Assembly: GCA_037447655.1 (NCBI GenBank)
Contig: JBBHKE010002619.1
Location: 55,474 to 119,473, forward strand
Source of the DNA: Zygnema cylindricum
Taxonomy: Eukaryota > Streptophyta > Zygnematophyceae > Zygnematales > Zygnemataceae
DNA length: 64,000 nucleotides
Reading direction: 5' to 3'
The notes beneath the pieces were generated by a model. It searched no databases, was not told the origin of the DNA, and saw only the letters and a program-made list of their open reading frames with translations. Made by a program: the position numbers and the translations under genes. This document shows, in pieces, positions 24,263 to 37,600 of the stretch. Each line of letters starts with the position of its first letter. Position 1 is the first letter of the stretch.

Positions 24263-27200
24263 GATGGGAAGTATTTTCTCTTTTTTCTTGCCAGCAAAAG
24301 CAACGAGGCCAAATAGCTTGTGACGTGACTTGTTTTCGATGGTTGACTGTTGATGGTGCTGCGAGAGTGAGTTCGTACGGAAGGCAGCGAGGAAGAAGTC
24401 GGTGGATGCCGGTTCAAGCAAAGCAGGAGTCGTCCAAGCGAAGTATCTCGTTTGGAGATCAGCTGCTGGATTATATTGAAGGTATCTGCTGTCTATCATT
24501 CTACAACGTCTGGTTATTGCTTCATTTTTTTGGAACCGGAAACTTGGTCATTGAACAAATTTTGAGTGTCCATAGGTGATGAAGATTTAGAGGCCTGTGT
24601 CTGTTTTATATGATATGCAGACTTCAAATATGCAGCCACATTACTTGAAGGTTTCTCGTAGGCGTGTGTTTGAATATCTGAATGGAGTGCATTCATGTTA
24701 TGACATAAGCAAAACGGAAGTCAAATGACATGTAGTCTTCTTTCATCATCATATCTGCCTACACCTCCTCAGTCTCGTATTGCAATCTTGGTTGAAATTT
24801 GCAGGAGGACCCAAGTTAAGGAAGTGGTATGGTGCTCCTGAGCAGCTCCCTAGGGATGGGGGTCCTGAAGAGCCGAAGCAAGAAGAAAGCGAAGAACCTG
24901 AAGGTCAGTGGTACTTTTTAAGCACATGAGCCCTTTTGTGTGTACATCATTATTATAGTTTACTTTTTTTTTATTTTAAATGGCTCAGCCATGCACAAAT
25001 AACTGATTGAATTTAAAAACATGTATTTCTATCTTGGAGTGTCACTATTACTAGTGGCTATGTCATAAACCAGGCCACACAGACTGGATATCCTGTTGGT
25101 ATAGCTGATGTAGAATCACTCGATGCAAAGTTTTGTAAGAAAAAGCCATTATGTGAAGGCTCTCGCAATGACTGTTTTGTAACTCAGTTGTCCTATGTCC
25201 TGTGGTTCATACTTGAAAATTAGTGGCCCATTTGCCTGTAGTAATAAGGTCTCCTGAGTATGATAATTGCAGAAAATGGAGTCAAAGATGCTGTGCTCGT
25301 TACAGATGCCGACGACGAAACAGGACAGGTATAGAAAACATTTTTTTTACCTGTGGGAAACTTAAGCAGCAAAGGTGGGTCTATATAAAAACAAGGATTT
25401 TGTTTCAACTAGAAAAAAGATGGCTACAAATTGTTTGAGTGCTGACCAGACTACATTAGAGTCATAGTGAACTGGCAAGTCTGACAGATGGTCATCCAGA
25501 TCCCTGTGTTGAGACTGGTCTTCTTGGACCATTGCCAGTATGCAGGATTATTGCAAGGTCAATCAGTGGATATACCCGTAAAATTGGCCATGGATGATTG
25601 TTATCTGCAGTACGAGTCGAAAGTTTTACAAAGTGAGTATGGAATTGGACATAGAGGTTATGTCCTGTACAGAATTTTGTAGCAAGTCTGGTGCATATCC
25701 ATTTGGCATATGAAATTATTTCTGGCTGAAAATTGCATGGATATAGCAGGGAAACAGGCGAGCTTAGGTGAGAATCGAATCGATATGTAGTGCTTGCAGG
25801 GACTGGTCTCAAGACTCAAATGTACAATAGTGCTGTTCTTCATCGTATTGTGGCATCTATTATCTGAAGAGAATGGTAATGCTGATAAACTTTTGTTCAA
25901 TTCGCTGCTATTGGCCTAATTCATCCATTGAATATTACGTATACCCTCAAGAGAGAGAGGGTAAGGAGAGGGAGGGATAGAGGGAGGGGGGAGGGGAGGG
26001 TGGGGGGGGTGTATTGCGTGTTACCCTCTCAATCCAGATTTGAATACATTTTGCAGAAAATAGCAATTTTTGATACTGAAAGACTGGAAAGGGGAATAGC
26101 ACAAGTATTGAATTAGAAGACAAACCTCGGCTTTTGCTGTTTGTGGTTAGACACGAGGCAGACATGTTATCCCACTATTTCCTTTTCTTTGAAACGGTGT
26201 TGACTAACAAGGCCATAACTGACAGGCACTTTTATTGCTTTATGCAAGGACGTTTTGAATGCATGAGAAAGATGGATCTTTTGTATTGCATTGCATTAAG
26301 TTATATTCTGTCATTTTCAGTGATATGATTCTGTAATGGGCTTGGAAGCTGGATTGAATTATAGAACTGTCTTTTTAATTGAAAAGAAGCCTGTTGAAAA
26401 AATATCAGCTATGATGGTTTATATGTTGCAGTTGGTGGTTCTGTCGTTGATTCTGCGAAGATATCGTGTGCGGGTAATAGTCAGAGATCCTAAGGCGGCA
26501 ACTGCAGCTTTTGGTCCCTATGTTGAGGTGAGAGAGATCGAGTGCTTCAATCACTGATCGTTACAATTAATAGATGCTGTTAGCCTCATGGATGTTGTTC
26601 ATCCTCATTGGTCCAGTTTGATTTCTGGTGCTTTTTGTCGATTTGTCCGGAAGCACAGTTGCTAGCTGAGAGGGAGATACCGTAGAAAGGTTCTGGTGAC
26701 AAAACCATGTGAACTTTGAGAATGTGCCATGATTTTATAATGTTATTTACAGGAGGTTTGATTTAAAGTCTTTGTTACTAAAGGATCTGCGGGTCACTTA
26801 TTGGAACTCATTCAGATTTGTGGGGTCTCAGCCCATTGCAGGCGATGTGACAAATGTGGCGAGCATTGATAACGCTTTACAAGGTGTTCGAGCAGTGATT
26901 TGTCCTCTCAGAGTGAGCATATTTTTAAGCCTGACATACATGATACTTAGACCTGTTAACGATAATTTCACTCAAAAAAAAAAGACCTCAGCATGCTCTG
27001 GGGGCTACTGGCCTGTTTGGAGAAGGAGATGTCTGTTTCATGTTCGTAATTTTAGCTAGAGAGGATATTCAGGACGCTAGATTTTGTTAAAGCTGATGGT
27101 GGTGCTCCTGTTTTCACAGAATTTAAACTTGATGCAAGCACTCTACAGTGAAGCATTTCCTTGCACTACGTGCTGTGGTTTTTCTCTCTCATGATTTGGA

Positions 27201-30191
27201 GTTGACAATTTTTTTTAGCTGTACCAGAGAACACCGGCGCACGTCTGCAGAACCTGAGTTTGTGTATGTAATCTGAATGAAACGAAATAACGTGATTCTT
27301 TTTTTCAGTGTTAAGTGTGGCTTGCCACATGTATCAGAATTTTTGTTATAGACTGAAATTAGACTTTATTTATTGCAGCATAGTTTAATTTTTGTGCGCT
27401 TGGGTCATGTTCCAGTCAATCTTTACAGTTATTAGACACCCAATCAGTATTGAATCCTAATTTTTATCAAAAGAAGTAACTGCGACAGCATAGTATCCTT
27501 CCTTTTTCATCTGGTTTTCGTCTGTAGTATGTACAGTGAGCAGAATAATCATTGGCAGAACTATGCATGTAAGTTTTTGGTTAATGACATCATTTTGTCC
27601 TTGGTTGTAAGCATCATTGGTCAATATAAGCTAAAATTTGCTAAAAACAATATGATTGATTGTGATGGGTGGTGGGCATTACAGGTAGGTGCAGTTGCAG
27701 AAAGAGCTCGTGCCAAAGGGGTTGACCACATTGTGCTTTTGTCTCAGGTATTTGATTATTTAAGAGTTTCTACTCATCCCTCTTTTTTTGAATGATCAAC
27801 AAATCTTCTGAATTCTTTGCTAACAGATTTACTACACACTGATCATGTCTGACTGCTGTTTACCATCGTTTGTGTAATTGCTTTTTTTTTTTCCTTTTTT
27901 TCTTGTATAGTAGCAGCAACAACTTGATTACAACCACAACTTGTTCTGGCTGTTTTGGTCAATTAATATGTTTACAACACTGAGGCAAGGAATCAAACTT
28001 GTGTTCACAGGTTGGTGTATCCTCAAGCGACAAGGGAGGCCTGTTTGGAGGTCTGTTTGGGGGCCTTAAGCAAGCCTCTGAGAATGAGGCTGCAGTAGTG
28101 AATGCTGGAGTGCCACACACTATTGTGAGAGCTGGCAAGCTAAAGGATGAGCCAGGAGGCTTGGGATTGTCTTTTGCACAGGTGACTTTGCAAACCAAAA
28201 AGCCGTATGCAGTGACTTCTCTATCGATGCTTATCATACGGGAATTGTACATGACTTACTGCCGATTGCAGGAATTCAAGCAGCTACTTGTCTATAGACA
28301 GTACTGCAGCTACAGGTATAACTGGGTTACTGGGTTACTTGAATTATACAGGCGCAAATTTGAGTGACAGTAATGTCAGTATTTGTACATAAACGAACAG
28401 AAATGGCGCTGGCTTTTTTCTATGGTCTTTTGGGTAACAGTGGGAATGTTTGGAAATAGAAAAAAAAAATGAATGCTGGAATTACTTTGTCCATCACTGG
28501 GATATTCTCTAAATTTAATTGCTGTTTTTTCTGGAGTAAAATACTAGGGGTACCGCAAGTTACTCTATTGTTTTTCGGTTGGTATCGGTTACTGAACAAG
28601 AACTATATAACGGAAACATGACTGGAGTGCAGTATTTCTTTAATGTACAATCTCTAGCGTTGCTCATTGGCTGGTGACTTACAACCGATATGTCGTCTAC
28701 AATTGTCGATTATCTACCGGTCCTGTATCGGGTGTTGACCGTCAGTTAACTATTTGGGGTATGTTTTGCGAACATTAATAATTATCTGTAGGGTTCTAAT
28801 ATATTATTATGTGAAGTACAGTACTTCAGTAGCTGCAAAAGAACTGATTTCAAAAGATGTAGCGAAGAAATTCCTTCGGACCTCCGCACCGTCAGATTCG
28901 CGTGAACAGAACCGTGAAATCACCGGATATCGTATCGTTTAAAAACTCAAAAACAGCGTAACTTACAGCGTTAGTGCAGTTTCACCCCTTGAAAATTAAT
29001 TGTTTTTCACGCACACAAACTTGTCTCACACGTGATCATAGCTCGTGCTGTACAGCGGTTTTCAGCCGTGGAAAAGCCCGGTGCATCAATTATTTAATTT
29101 CCATATTTTCGGCCAAAACCTGGCTTCCCTATCAGAAATCTCACGGACAGTTTTTCTGTCCATCTGTCAGTCCAATGGGAAGCGGGTCGTTAAAGCATCG
29201 GTGTTTGACCGATACAGTGTACCGTGTTATACGTCTTTGTCAACTACTGATAGATCGGCCCATATATTGGATATCAGTAGGTCCAGAAAAACCCATTATT
29301 GGATAGGTAAATGGCTATCGATGAGCAACACTAATAATTTCTTTATTAGTATTCTGTGGGATTGAGTCGTGAAAATCCAGGACAAGTCAATGTCTCATGA
29401 TATTGTGTTTTTTTACTTGTTCTGTGACTTGCTTGTATACAGGGGGACACTATAAGGGGCAGCATAACCCGGGAAGATGCAGCTGAGGTTTGTGTGAGAG
29501 CGCTCGAGTCATGTCCAAGGGAAGGGCTCATTTTTGAGGTGAGGCGGACACATATTCAACCATACAAACATATCTCACTTGTTGGCGAGGTTCTAGAAAA
29601 TGTGTACAATCTTGCGGTCCACCATTTTTTAACCCAAGTTATTTGATGTGAAATAGAAAAAGAGTTAGGCGTTTTTCTGAAAAGAAATCAATGGAAGTAA
29701 TTCCCACATGCAGTATTTTTTCTTTTTGTTACAAATTGTTAAATTATCATGATTTTAACTGTCTCTCAAAAGAAATTTCAAAGTGAAAATAAACAGTTAT
29801 TTTTTTTTATGTAAATGCATTTTGACAGCTCAAATTGAAAATCTAACTTTTCAAATTGTTTTTGGCATATTTATATGTATTTATGTTTTTGCTGTATTCC
29901 GGTGAGTTTCAATGATGTATAGACCATTAGAGACCATAGAAACAACCAAATGCATTTAAAATTTTTTGAAGGTATACATTGTGTCGAGGATAAATGGTGA
30001 GTTTTGTTGCAAAAATAATGAAAGGTTAAACTGTAGGTCCTAATATTGAAACAATCATTTAAATGATTTAGGATTTATGGTAGTCCGTTTAAACCCAATG
30101 TTGTTGCCAGGTGGTGAATGGAGAAAGTGCTGTTTCTGATTGGGTCGCCACTTTCGATTCGTTTGTGGAGTCTACCCCATCCCCATTGTAA
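24263..30191 (+). CDS. Atypical SDR / NAD(P)-binding Rossmann-fold protein, probably plastid; N-terminus unresolved
   Basis: Visible exons: 24263-24481, 24805-24903, 25273-25328, 26432-26527, 26832-26912, 27685-27747, 28011-28181, 29443-29538, 30111-30191. All phases agree, giving about 320 residues ending SFVESTPSPL. The start codon must lie in an upstream exon, because 24263 begins mid-codon after an acceptor. Landmarks resemble a plant/cyanobacterial NmrA/SDR-like family: GGPKLRKWYGAPEQLP, AVLVTDADDETGQ, RVRVIVRD, GDVTN, GVRAVICP, VDHIVLLSQ, PHTIVRAGKL, ITREDAAEVCVRALE and a final VVNGESAVSDW. The dinucleotide-binding loop keeps only the last glycine of the usual GxxGxxG, so catalysis is uncertain. 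Exon 28011-28181 has an unusual GGLFGGLFGGL stretch. An exon could be missing between 26912 and 27685. Plastid location is inferred from the family. Confidence 0.8.
28655..29333. mobile_element. hAT-like element, copy 3, inside an SDR gene intron
   Basis: Ends tagcgttgctcat and atgagcaacacta are imperfect inverted repeats. Flanks acaatctc and ataatttc agree at 6 of 8 positions, consistent with an old 8-bp target duplication. The right subterminal part (cccattattgg, then taaatggctatcg) resembles that of the 32178-33063 copy. No transposase ORF. Confidence 0.55.
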
Positions 30192-31576
30192 ATTATAATT
30201 CTACTCCTTCATTTTTACTTTTCTGCTTCAAATGAAGCACATGTCAAGTATCCACCTTAATCATCTCCTTTAGGTACTCCTTCACAAGTGTCTGAGCCTC
30301 TTGACTTTATAGGCGCCTGCTTTTAGTATTGGCAGGAAAAAAATGTAATTTGATTTATCAGTATGGTGATTTTAGTCAGATTTTTCACAAGCTCACAGAC
30401 GAATCATTTACTCCATTGTTAGAAGAGACAAAATTCATTAGGAATGGTGAGCCATGTAGTTTGGATTGTTTACGAATGGTATTTCACATCCAGAGAAAAA
30501 AAAAGCAGATTGAGGAATGTGTTGATAAATTTACGACTTGTCGTTTCTGTTATTTGGCATTAAGAGCATTAAATGAATTACCTCGTGCCGTATGATTGGT
30601 TTCACTTTTGGCTAGTCCATATAATCACGAAGTTGACGTACATCTGCTGGTTTGCATTTTTCAATCTACTTTTAAGAAGAGACGCTAAATTTCATACCAA
30701 ATTGCTCAGATACCCTGTTTGCGGACTATATGTATACAAACATGTATGTCATGGCTCAGGAGCATACATTGCCAAGTCATTTAATGCCAGATTCTGACAA
30801 ACCTAAAGTTGTGAATGGAAATTTGTTGGTTATAATAAGATTTACTAATAATGTGCGGTAGTAAATCATCTGATCACATGGGAAACAAAAGAAAAGGAAA
30901 TGCTAAAGCTAAGCCGAGGAAGCAAACAAACTAAAAAATGAAAAGCCACCGCAAGAGAAACAAACCATAAAAAATGCACAGTAATTAAGGACGTAGCAAA
31001 CGTCAACATGCACCGAAACTACAAGAAAAGAGCAGAGCCTTCTACCAAATCAAACATACATGAGATTCGTGCTATTGTAAAGTGTATATCTAATTTGCAA
31101 GTCCTTACCATTAAAAAAATGCAACGGTATATACTTTTCACATGCCTGTCTGTGTATGAATGCGACAAGGTGCAATTAATTAAGTGCATCGTTGAGCTAC
31201 ATCAAAGTAGGTGACCAAACTTGATGCTCAATTGAATGCCCGCTTTGGATTTTTTGTTCCTCATAGTTCGGTTGAAACAAGCGGCGGTAAAATGCAAAAG
31301 TACTATAGTCTTTATTAATAATGTTGTTTATTTGAAGGTCACAAGCTATAAACTTAGCGGGAGTCAACTTTTTAAGATTCCTGTTAAAACCTCACCTTTA
31401 TTGGTTTTAAGTAGGGCAGATGTATATATGGTGACGGCAGTCCAGATGCTTCTATGCGGATTCAAAATTTTGTCTTTTTTTTTTGCCCATCTCCTTTGCC
31501 GCCATCACCTCCTTTCACCCCTCTCCTTTGATTCAATCGCCGCCTAATATTCCCTTCCTTTGGTTTGATCCCCGAC
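30192..31576. other. Intergenic, nothing coding seen
   Basis: AT-rich DNA downstream of the SDR gene. Open frames near 30329 and 31236 are short, lack splice-supported neighbours and match no family I recognise. Confidence 0.45.
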
Positions 31577-31716
31577 TTTAGGCCGAGTCCCCACGTGCCA
31601 AAGTAAGGCCTTTTTTTTGCCGTTTTCCTCAAAAACTTAGCGCCGTACCGATTAAATTACAAAGGTACGAAGAAAGTGAAAAATCTGAAATTACAATTTG
31701 TGTTGTCTTCAAATTT

Positions 31717-33406
31717 AGGGTGTGTTCCCATGTACCCATAACTTAGTGTTGTTACTTTGTTTTTAGTGAAGATTTTCCGTACTACTTTTCACAGTGTTCC
31801 TGTGTTCGAAAGGAAATCGTTACTTTAAAATGTGACGGGGGTAGACGCAGGTACAATTTGTGACGGTTGTAGATGATTGCAAAGCTCACGACAATTTTTG
31901 ACGTTTACAAAATAGCGACGGTTGTAGACGTCTAGCTTTTGTGACATGGTAGATGCTTAGGGTTTTGCGACGTCATGACGTCATACTCACTTGTGTTAAC
32001 GTCGACGCCATTGATTCAAGAACTTTCGACCATGGCTTCCCGATTTTGTTTTTTCAACCTTTCTCACTCGACTTGCCATCAAAATATGCCCAAAGGTATT
32101 CAAAAGAATCATTTTCCAAAGCTCTTTTATTTCATACCAATTGTCGTGGTTCGATCTAAAAGGCGAGAGATAAAAATTAGTGTTGTGTATCGGTAAAAAA
32201 TTTATCGCGATAACACCGATACCGATAGTTATCGGTTATCGAACGGTCAGCGGTCCCGATATATTTGTTCTTTCAGTACTTTCTGTCCGGAGTGCTTTCT
32301 GTCCGGTAAACTGAACGGTAAATTTACGAGAAATGTACGGTTTTTTACGGGAAATGTTCGGAAATTGACGAAAAAATACGTTGCACTTTGTAGTACTTTT
32401 TGGGCGGTTAACTGAACATAAATTTTGCGGGAACGTACGGAATTTTACTGATAAACTGATTATCATGGAACGGTAAAAAGACGGCGGACACAAAGTACAA
32501 CGGATGCAAAATAACATTATGCACGCCGCTGGAATCGAACGGACGACATTCAATGAGAAAATACGAGCGGACGGTCAGCGTGAGCGCCGGCATCTCGGAA
32601 TGGCTTTTTTGGCGGCTTTTGCCAAAAAAGCCGACGGATTGACACGTGGCAGGTTTCCAGTGGATCCCAAAAAATAAAGGGACAAAGCCACGGCGTCGGA
32701 TGTGAAAGGTACATCGTTTTAAGTGGAGCCGTACTAAAGCCGTACACATCTTATGCCGGCTACTGTACTTTCGGCTTGTACAAATGATCTGATTGGTAGG
32801 TATCTCAGGGGTTGTGAGTAGGGCGCGTTGGGGGAATAAGTCGTACAGTTGAGTCTACATACCGTACAGTTATTTGTACGGCTCATACAGCTATCGCCAA
32901 TAATTATCGTTATCGGCATTATCGCCGATAAGTAGCCGATATTATCGGCTACTTATTGGCGATAATACCGAGAGCAATATATCGTACCAATATATCGATT
33001 ATCGGGTCCCCGAAAAAAGGCCCATATCGGTTATTGGCAAATCTTTACCGATACACAACACTACAAAACATAGCGAATTCTGTACTTTTACTTGTCCTTG
33101 GAAATCGGATGAAAATTTTCAAAAATTACGGCACGTGCGAATATATGTTCCCATTTGTTTATCGAAAATACCTACTTTCATCGCGCATGTGTTTTAAACA
33201 TAGGTTTGAAGATGACGTTTTTTGTCGTGGAAGTGAGTCGAAAAACACAAGACGACAAATTTTTGTACATCCTAAGTTCGAGGATGACGCAAATTGTACT
33301 CTACAAATTTGCGATTCCTTCGTACGATTGCAACTTAGGCAGTACGGCGCTAAGTTTTACAGGAAAACGACAGAAAAAGTTCCTTATGCACATGGGGACA
33401 TACCCT
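31717..33406. mobile_element. TIR transposon family X, second copy, carrying a nested hAT-like element
   Basis: Left end agggtgtgttcccatgta and right end cacatggggacataccct are inverted repeats related to the 14319-15269 element. The first 430 bases align with that element throughout (gtagacgtctag, cgacgtcatgacgtca, cactcgacttgccat). The hAT-like element at 32178-33063 interrupts it; without that insert the element is about 800 bases. A further family-X end in the opposite orientation lies at about 33480-33785, and another related end (ccgagtccccacgtgcc) at about 31580, so the locus is a pile-up of several insertions. Confidence 0.75.
32178..33063. mobile_element. hAT-like non-autonomous element, copy 2
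   Basis: TIR tagtgttgtgtatcggtaaa pairs with tttaccgatacacaacacta, a 20-base perfect inverted match. Subterminal tatcggttatcg and cgattatcgg words match copy 1. The interior includes a ttgacacgtggcaggtttcc and acaaagccacggcgtcgg stretch. No transposase ORF. Confidence 0.85.
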
Positions 33407-33479
33407 AAACGATTTATTTTTTTGTCCGTTTGCGTCTTGTACGGATTTGTTTTTTGAAGGGTCGCAAGATTCCGATGCC

Positions 33480-33785
33480 ATTTCACGGCGACCGGACAAA
33501 GTATCTACTTCAACCATAAACAGGAGAGGGGCTGGAAGGCTGTCACGCAAAGACATGCGACGTCACAAGCAGTTACAAAAAATACGGTGCGACAAAGATT
33601 GTAGACGTTGACAACCGTGACAGGCATTGTCGACGTATACAATCGTCACAGACTTAAGTAACGATTTCGTTTTTACTTTTTACGCATTGGGACACTTTGG
33701 AAACCGTGTACGGATAATCTTCGCTATAATGCAAAGTAAAATCGCTAAGATACTATTACATGGGAAAACGGCGTTGAGTCAGGCT
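33480..33785. mobile_element. Family-X transposon fragment, opposite orientation
   Basis: Reverse complement reads ttacatgtaat-like end sequence, gaagattatccgtac, then gacggttgt/gtagacgt-type words in the same order as the left half of the 14319 element. Only one end is identifiable. Confidence 0.5.
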
Positions 33786-34626
33786 ATACTACGTAATGTT
33801 GAACCTTTACAATTGAATAGTATTTAACGTTATAAAACAGATTGAATTAAAAAGCGCGATGGTAAACCATCTGAGTCCAGAGGTACAAAAGGGATAGGCC
33901 ATACTATTTGCATATCTTTTGATCTTTCCATCCAATTCAGATATTCTACGGCTCCGATTATCTTTTTTTTTAACACAATTTAAACTCAACAAGCCGATTA
34001 ATTTAGTAATTTACATTTTGAAATCTGAAATTTATTGATGCACATTTCATACCAAAACTTTGACTTTTGCAAATTTTAAAGTGCACATTGAGTGGCCCAT
34101 TTCGCACTAAACCTTTTTTATCACTTTAGTGCATATATTACGAGCGCTGTAATCGCATTTTTTATCTGTGATTCTATAGCTCGCTAAAACTGTAACTTGT
34201 AGTTTAAATTTGGATACAAGGAACGGCCATTCCTTCTTCCACACTCCTTGGAGCGCCTCTCTGTCCTCGTGATTAGCGGCCGGAACAGTAGTTCAGGTAT
34301 CTCTTCCAATGCACTGGTGTTCCTTCTGTTCTGTACGGACGCCGTGCGTGCGTGTCGTGGCTCTATTTGCATTGCGGAATAATAAGACACGCGTCTGATT
34401 TTCACGAGACCACGTTGCCAGTTGAAATCTCCCTCCCTCACTTCCTGAATTGATAGTACTTCTGTTTCCAAGTTGTCCTGCAGGTTTTGCAGGAAGCCTT
34501 GTTTGTGAAACATTGTAGGGAAACAAGCACATAGTTAAGGATCATATATAGGCTAACTGCCTTCAAAACTCTGTTTTTATTTCTTCTCTCTCTTCTGTTT
34601 TCTTTTAGTTACCAGTTTTGCAAGCC
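33786..34626 (+). promoter_or_regulatory. 5' flank and probable 5' UTR of the ABC1-kinase gene
   Basis: No coding segment. Just before the ATG, a pyrimidine-rich tract ends in ttttcttttag, which looks like the acceptor of an intron in the 5' UTR. No unambiguous TATA box was identified. Confidence 0.35.
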
Positions 34627-37600
34627 ATGTCTGCGGTAACATATGCAGGGAAGATGATTCCTCAGTACAATGGACTGCATTGCTCAGAATCTCCTATAAC
34701 TATCTTCCAGGAGACAGTCCTTCATAAAAACGCACTGATCTCCAAGAAAAGGTTTCAAGTCACCTGTGTGGCTTCTCCTCCCCGTGTTTCTACAGGAGGT
34801 AAATCAGGAGATTCTCCCAACGGAAACGGAAACGGAAATGGAAACGGAAGTGCAAATGGCTCTTCCGTCTCAAAGCCTTCACGTGTGATTCCTATTGAGT
34901 TGGCTTTGAGTCGCATCAGAGGGCAACAGGGAAGCATGTCTTCAGGAGAAACTTCTGTTTCTGGTAGACACGCTGCAATAGATTCTTATGTAGTGAATGG
35001 GAATGGTAGGGCTAAACTGAATGAATCAAATGGAGCATATACTGTACGGTCACCAGGAAGTGATGGAAAGGGAGCCAATGGAACAGTGCCACGTGGCGCA
35101 GGAACTGCACTGGTTCAGTCCATAGGAATGCCATTGAGTACGAGTACACTTGGAAGAAGCTCAGCAGAATTTTCCAAAAGTTTCAACGCTAAAAAATTGC
35201 CAACAAGGTTGACAATGCCTCTTCGATTGGAACCAATCGAGGGTGAATTACGAGTCTTGCCGTCAGACGAGGCATTTAAATGGGCAAAAGATGACTATAA
35301 CAAGACGCAACGGACAATTGATATTTGGAGCTTTGTGTTGTTGTTAAGGGCTCGACTCTTCTTATTGGATGCAAAGTGGAGTTATCTAGGTGGCATGACT
35401 GAAGCAAAGCAGGTAAGTAGAAATGGATTCACTTCGGCCAATCTTTTCCTTTTTTTTGGACCAGATAGTTTTTTCCCGTGAGTTGTAATTTTGCGAGGTG
35501 AAGTATGTGTCTTTTCCTTTTCCTCTAGCCAGATAATTTCTCCCCACGAATTCTAATTTTGTTAGGTAAAACATATTAATTTTTCCTTTGCCTTGTTTTT
35601 TTTTTTTTTTGCTTGCTCTCATGTAACTAGGTGAAGTATGGCGGCACGTGTAGATTGCTTCTTGTGACAATTTTTCCTGAAGTAAGGACTGAAAAACTAC
35701 CGTTTATATGAGCACTGATATATCTTAAATTTGGTGGCATATGCTATATGCTTTACACACTCCTCTTTTTTTTTTTGCGTTCTAGCTATTTTGCATCCAT
35801 TGTGTGTAAGAACATTTGAGAATCAAAATGGGTTAGAAAATCTTTTTCGCTACTTTTGAATCATTTAATTTAGAGATTCTTAAATATTGTCTGTCTAGAT
35901 ACCACTGTTCGACTTTTCTGTTAGTTGTATGCGACCTTCTTGTTTGCGTGCCATTGAATGTTGTTTGTTTGATTTTTTTTTAATCCTTTGAACACCACAA
36001 CAATTCACTCTCTCTCAAAGCCTGGCTATCCTATTGGAGTTTACTGATATTGATTAGGGATGCAGTTGTGTGAGTTTCTACATGTACGGAACCGTGACTA
36101 GCCTATGAAACTGTACGAAAGGTGTTCAGTTTCTCATGAGATAATAGTATATAACCGATAGTTTAATGAGGTTTTAATTTTTGCTCTTTTAATTTTCCTC
36201 GCGTAGGCCTTTTATTAAAAGATCCAGCATTAAGGTGTGACCAACAAAGTACACATGTTATGAAAAGGTTGTAATCTATTACTCATATTATCGACATTGC
36301 AAAATTGAGCCAGTCGCCAATAGTTTTTGGAATTATTTCCGATAAATATCTTTAGTTCAATGTGCCCGCTGTTATGCTTGTCTAATTGTATTAGTTGTGT
36401 ACCTCCCAAACCTTTTCTGTGTGAGATATCTATGAGCGAGCCAGTTTCTTCAAAACTTCATGTGTGTATTTTGGAATAGTACATTTTATTAGGATTTGAG
36501 TGGTGACAGTTTTAACGCTCTGATGGATAATTTGTTCACAACAGTGTCACGTTCCCAAGGTCATTTTCCCAATTATCCTCTCCTTGTAGCATTAACAAAA
36601 CACGGAATTTGGTTGAGTTTGGAGAGCTAGGTCAACTTTGTAAAGAAGGGAATGCTGTCAATGTCAACAACAAAGTTGTATTGTTAATGCAGATTGCCCA
36701 GCGATGCAAATTTTAAATGGATGTTGTTTTTTTTCCCTGTAAGGCTCATATCGAATTGGTTTTGAATGTCTTTGGTTTTGCAGAAGAAACGCAGGCGATC
36801 TCTGGCTTCCTGGGTTCGTGAGTCCATATTGCAATTAGGGCCCACCTTTATCAAATTGGGGCAATTATCTTCATCACGATCTGATTTATTGCCAATAGAG
36901 TTTGTTGAGGAACTTGCCGAGCTTCAGGTATAGACTCCTACCCATTTCAGCTCTTGTTGAGCTCTCTTACTTCTTACTTTCTTCTATCTTGGTTGTTTTT
37001 TTTTTTCGCTCTTAGTTGCATATTTGCCTTCAAACATTTTTTTGTTTTGTTTGACTTTGTCCTGTTATTGTCATCGTCATTATATTTTCTTTTTTTCATA
37101 TGACTTTACTTTTGCTCATCAGTGCAAAATCGTTTTGCTTTTTGGTGTAACTCTACTGTGTAACTTTGCTTTTACTTTCTTTTCTTTAAGTCTTTTTTTG
37201 CTTTTTCGAGTATTTCTACTGTTTTCCAGGACCGTGTACCGGCTTTTACCCCAGACAAAGCTATTTCTCTTATAGAAAAGGAGCTCGGAGCCCCTATCAA
37301 CATTTTGTTTGCGGATTTTGAGCGACAACCAATCGCTGCAGCGAGTCTTGGACAGGTATTTACACCATTTATCTTTCTAGGCTTAAAAAATATTAGTTTA
37401 TCAGTTGATCAAAATTAGTGTTAATTGATTTAAGTCAAGTATGATTGCCGTGGATAATTTTTAGCTGCTTATACTATTTGTGTTATTTGACCTTACTCTG
37501 TGGTCAAAGGTCCGAAGTAATAATATTAAGTTAAACAACGTTTCATGGTGTATCTCAGTTAAGGTGGTGGTAAGGGATTTTAAATAGACTGGACCCATGT

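Noticed and set aside
30329-30595. 88-residue ORF starting MAGKKCNLIYQYG
   Set aside because: AT-rich, no recognised motif, no supporting splice structure, and the nominal start is not an ATG.
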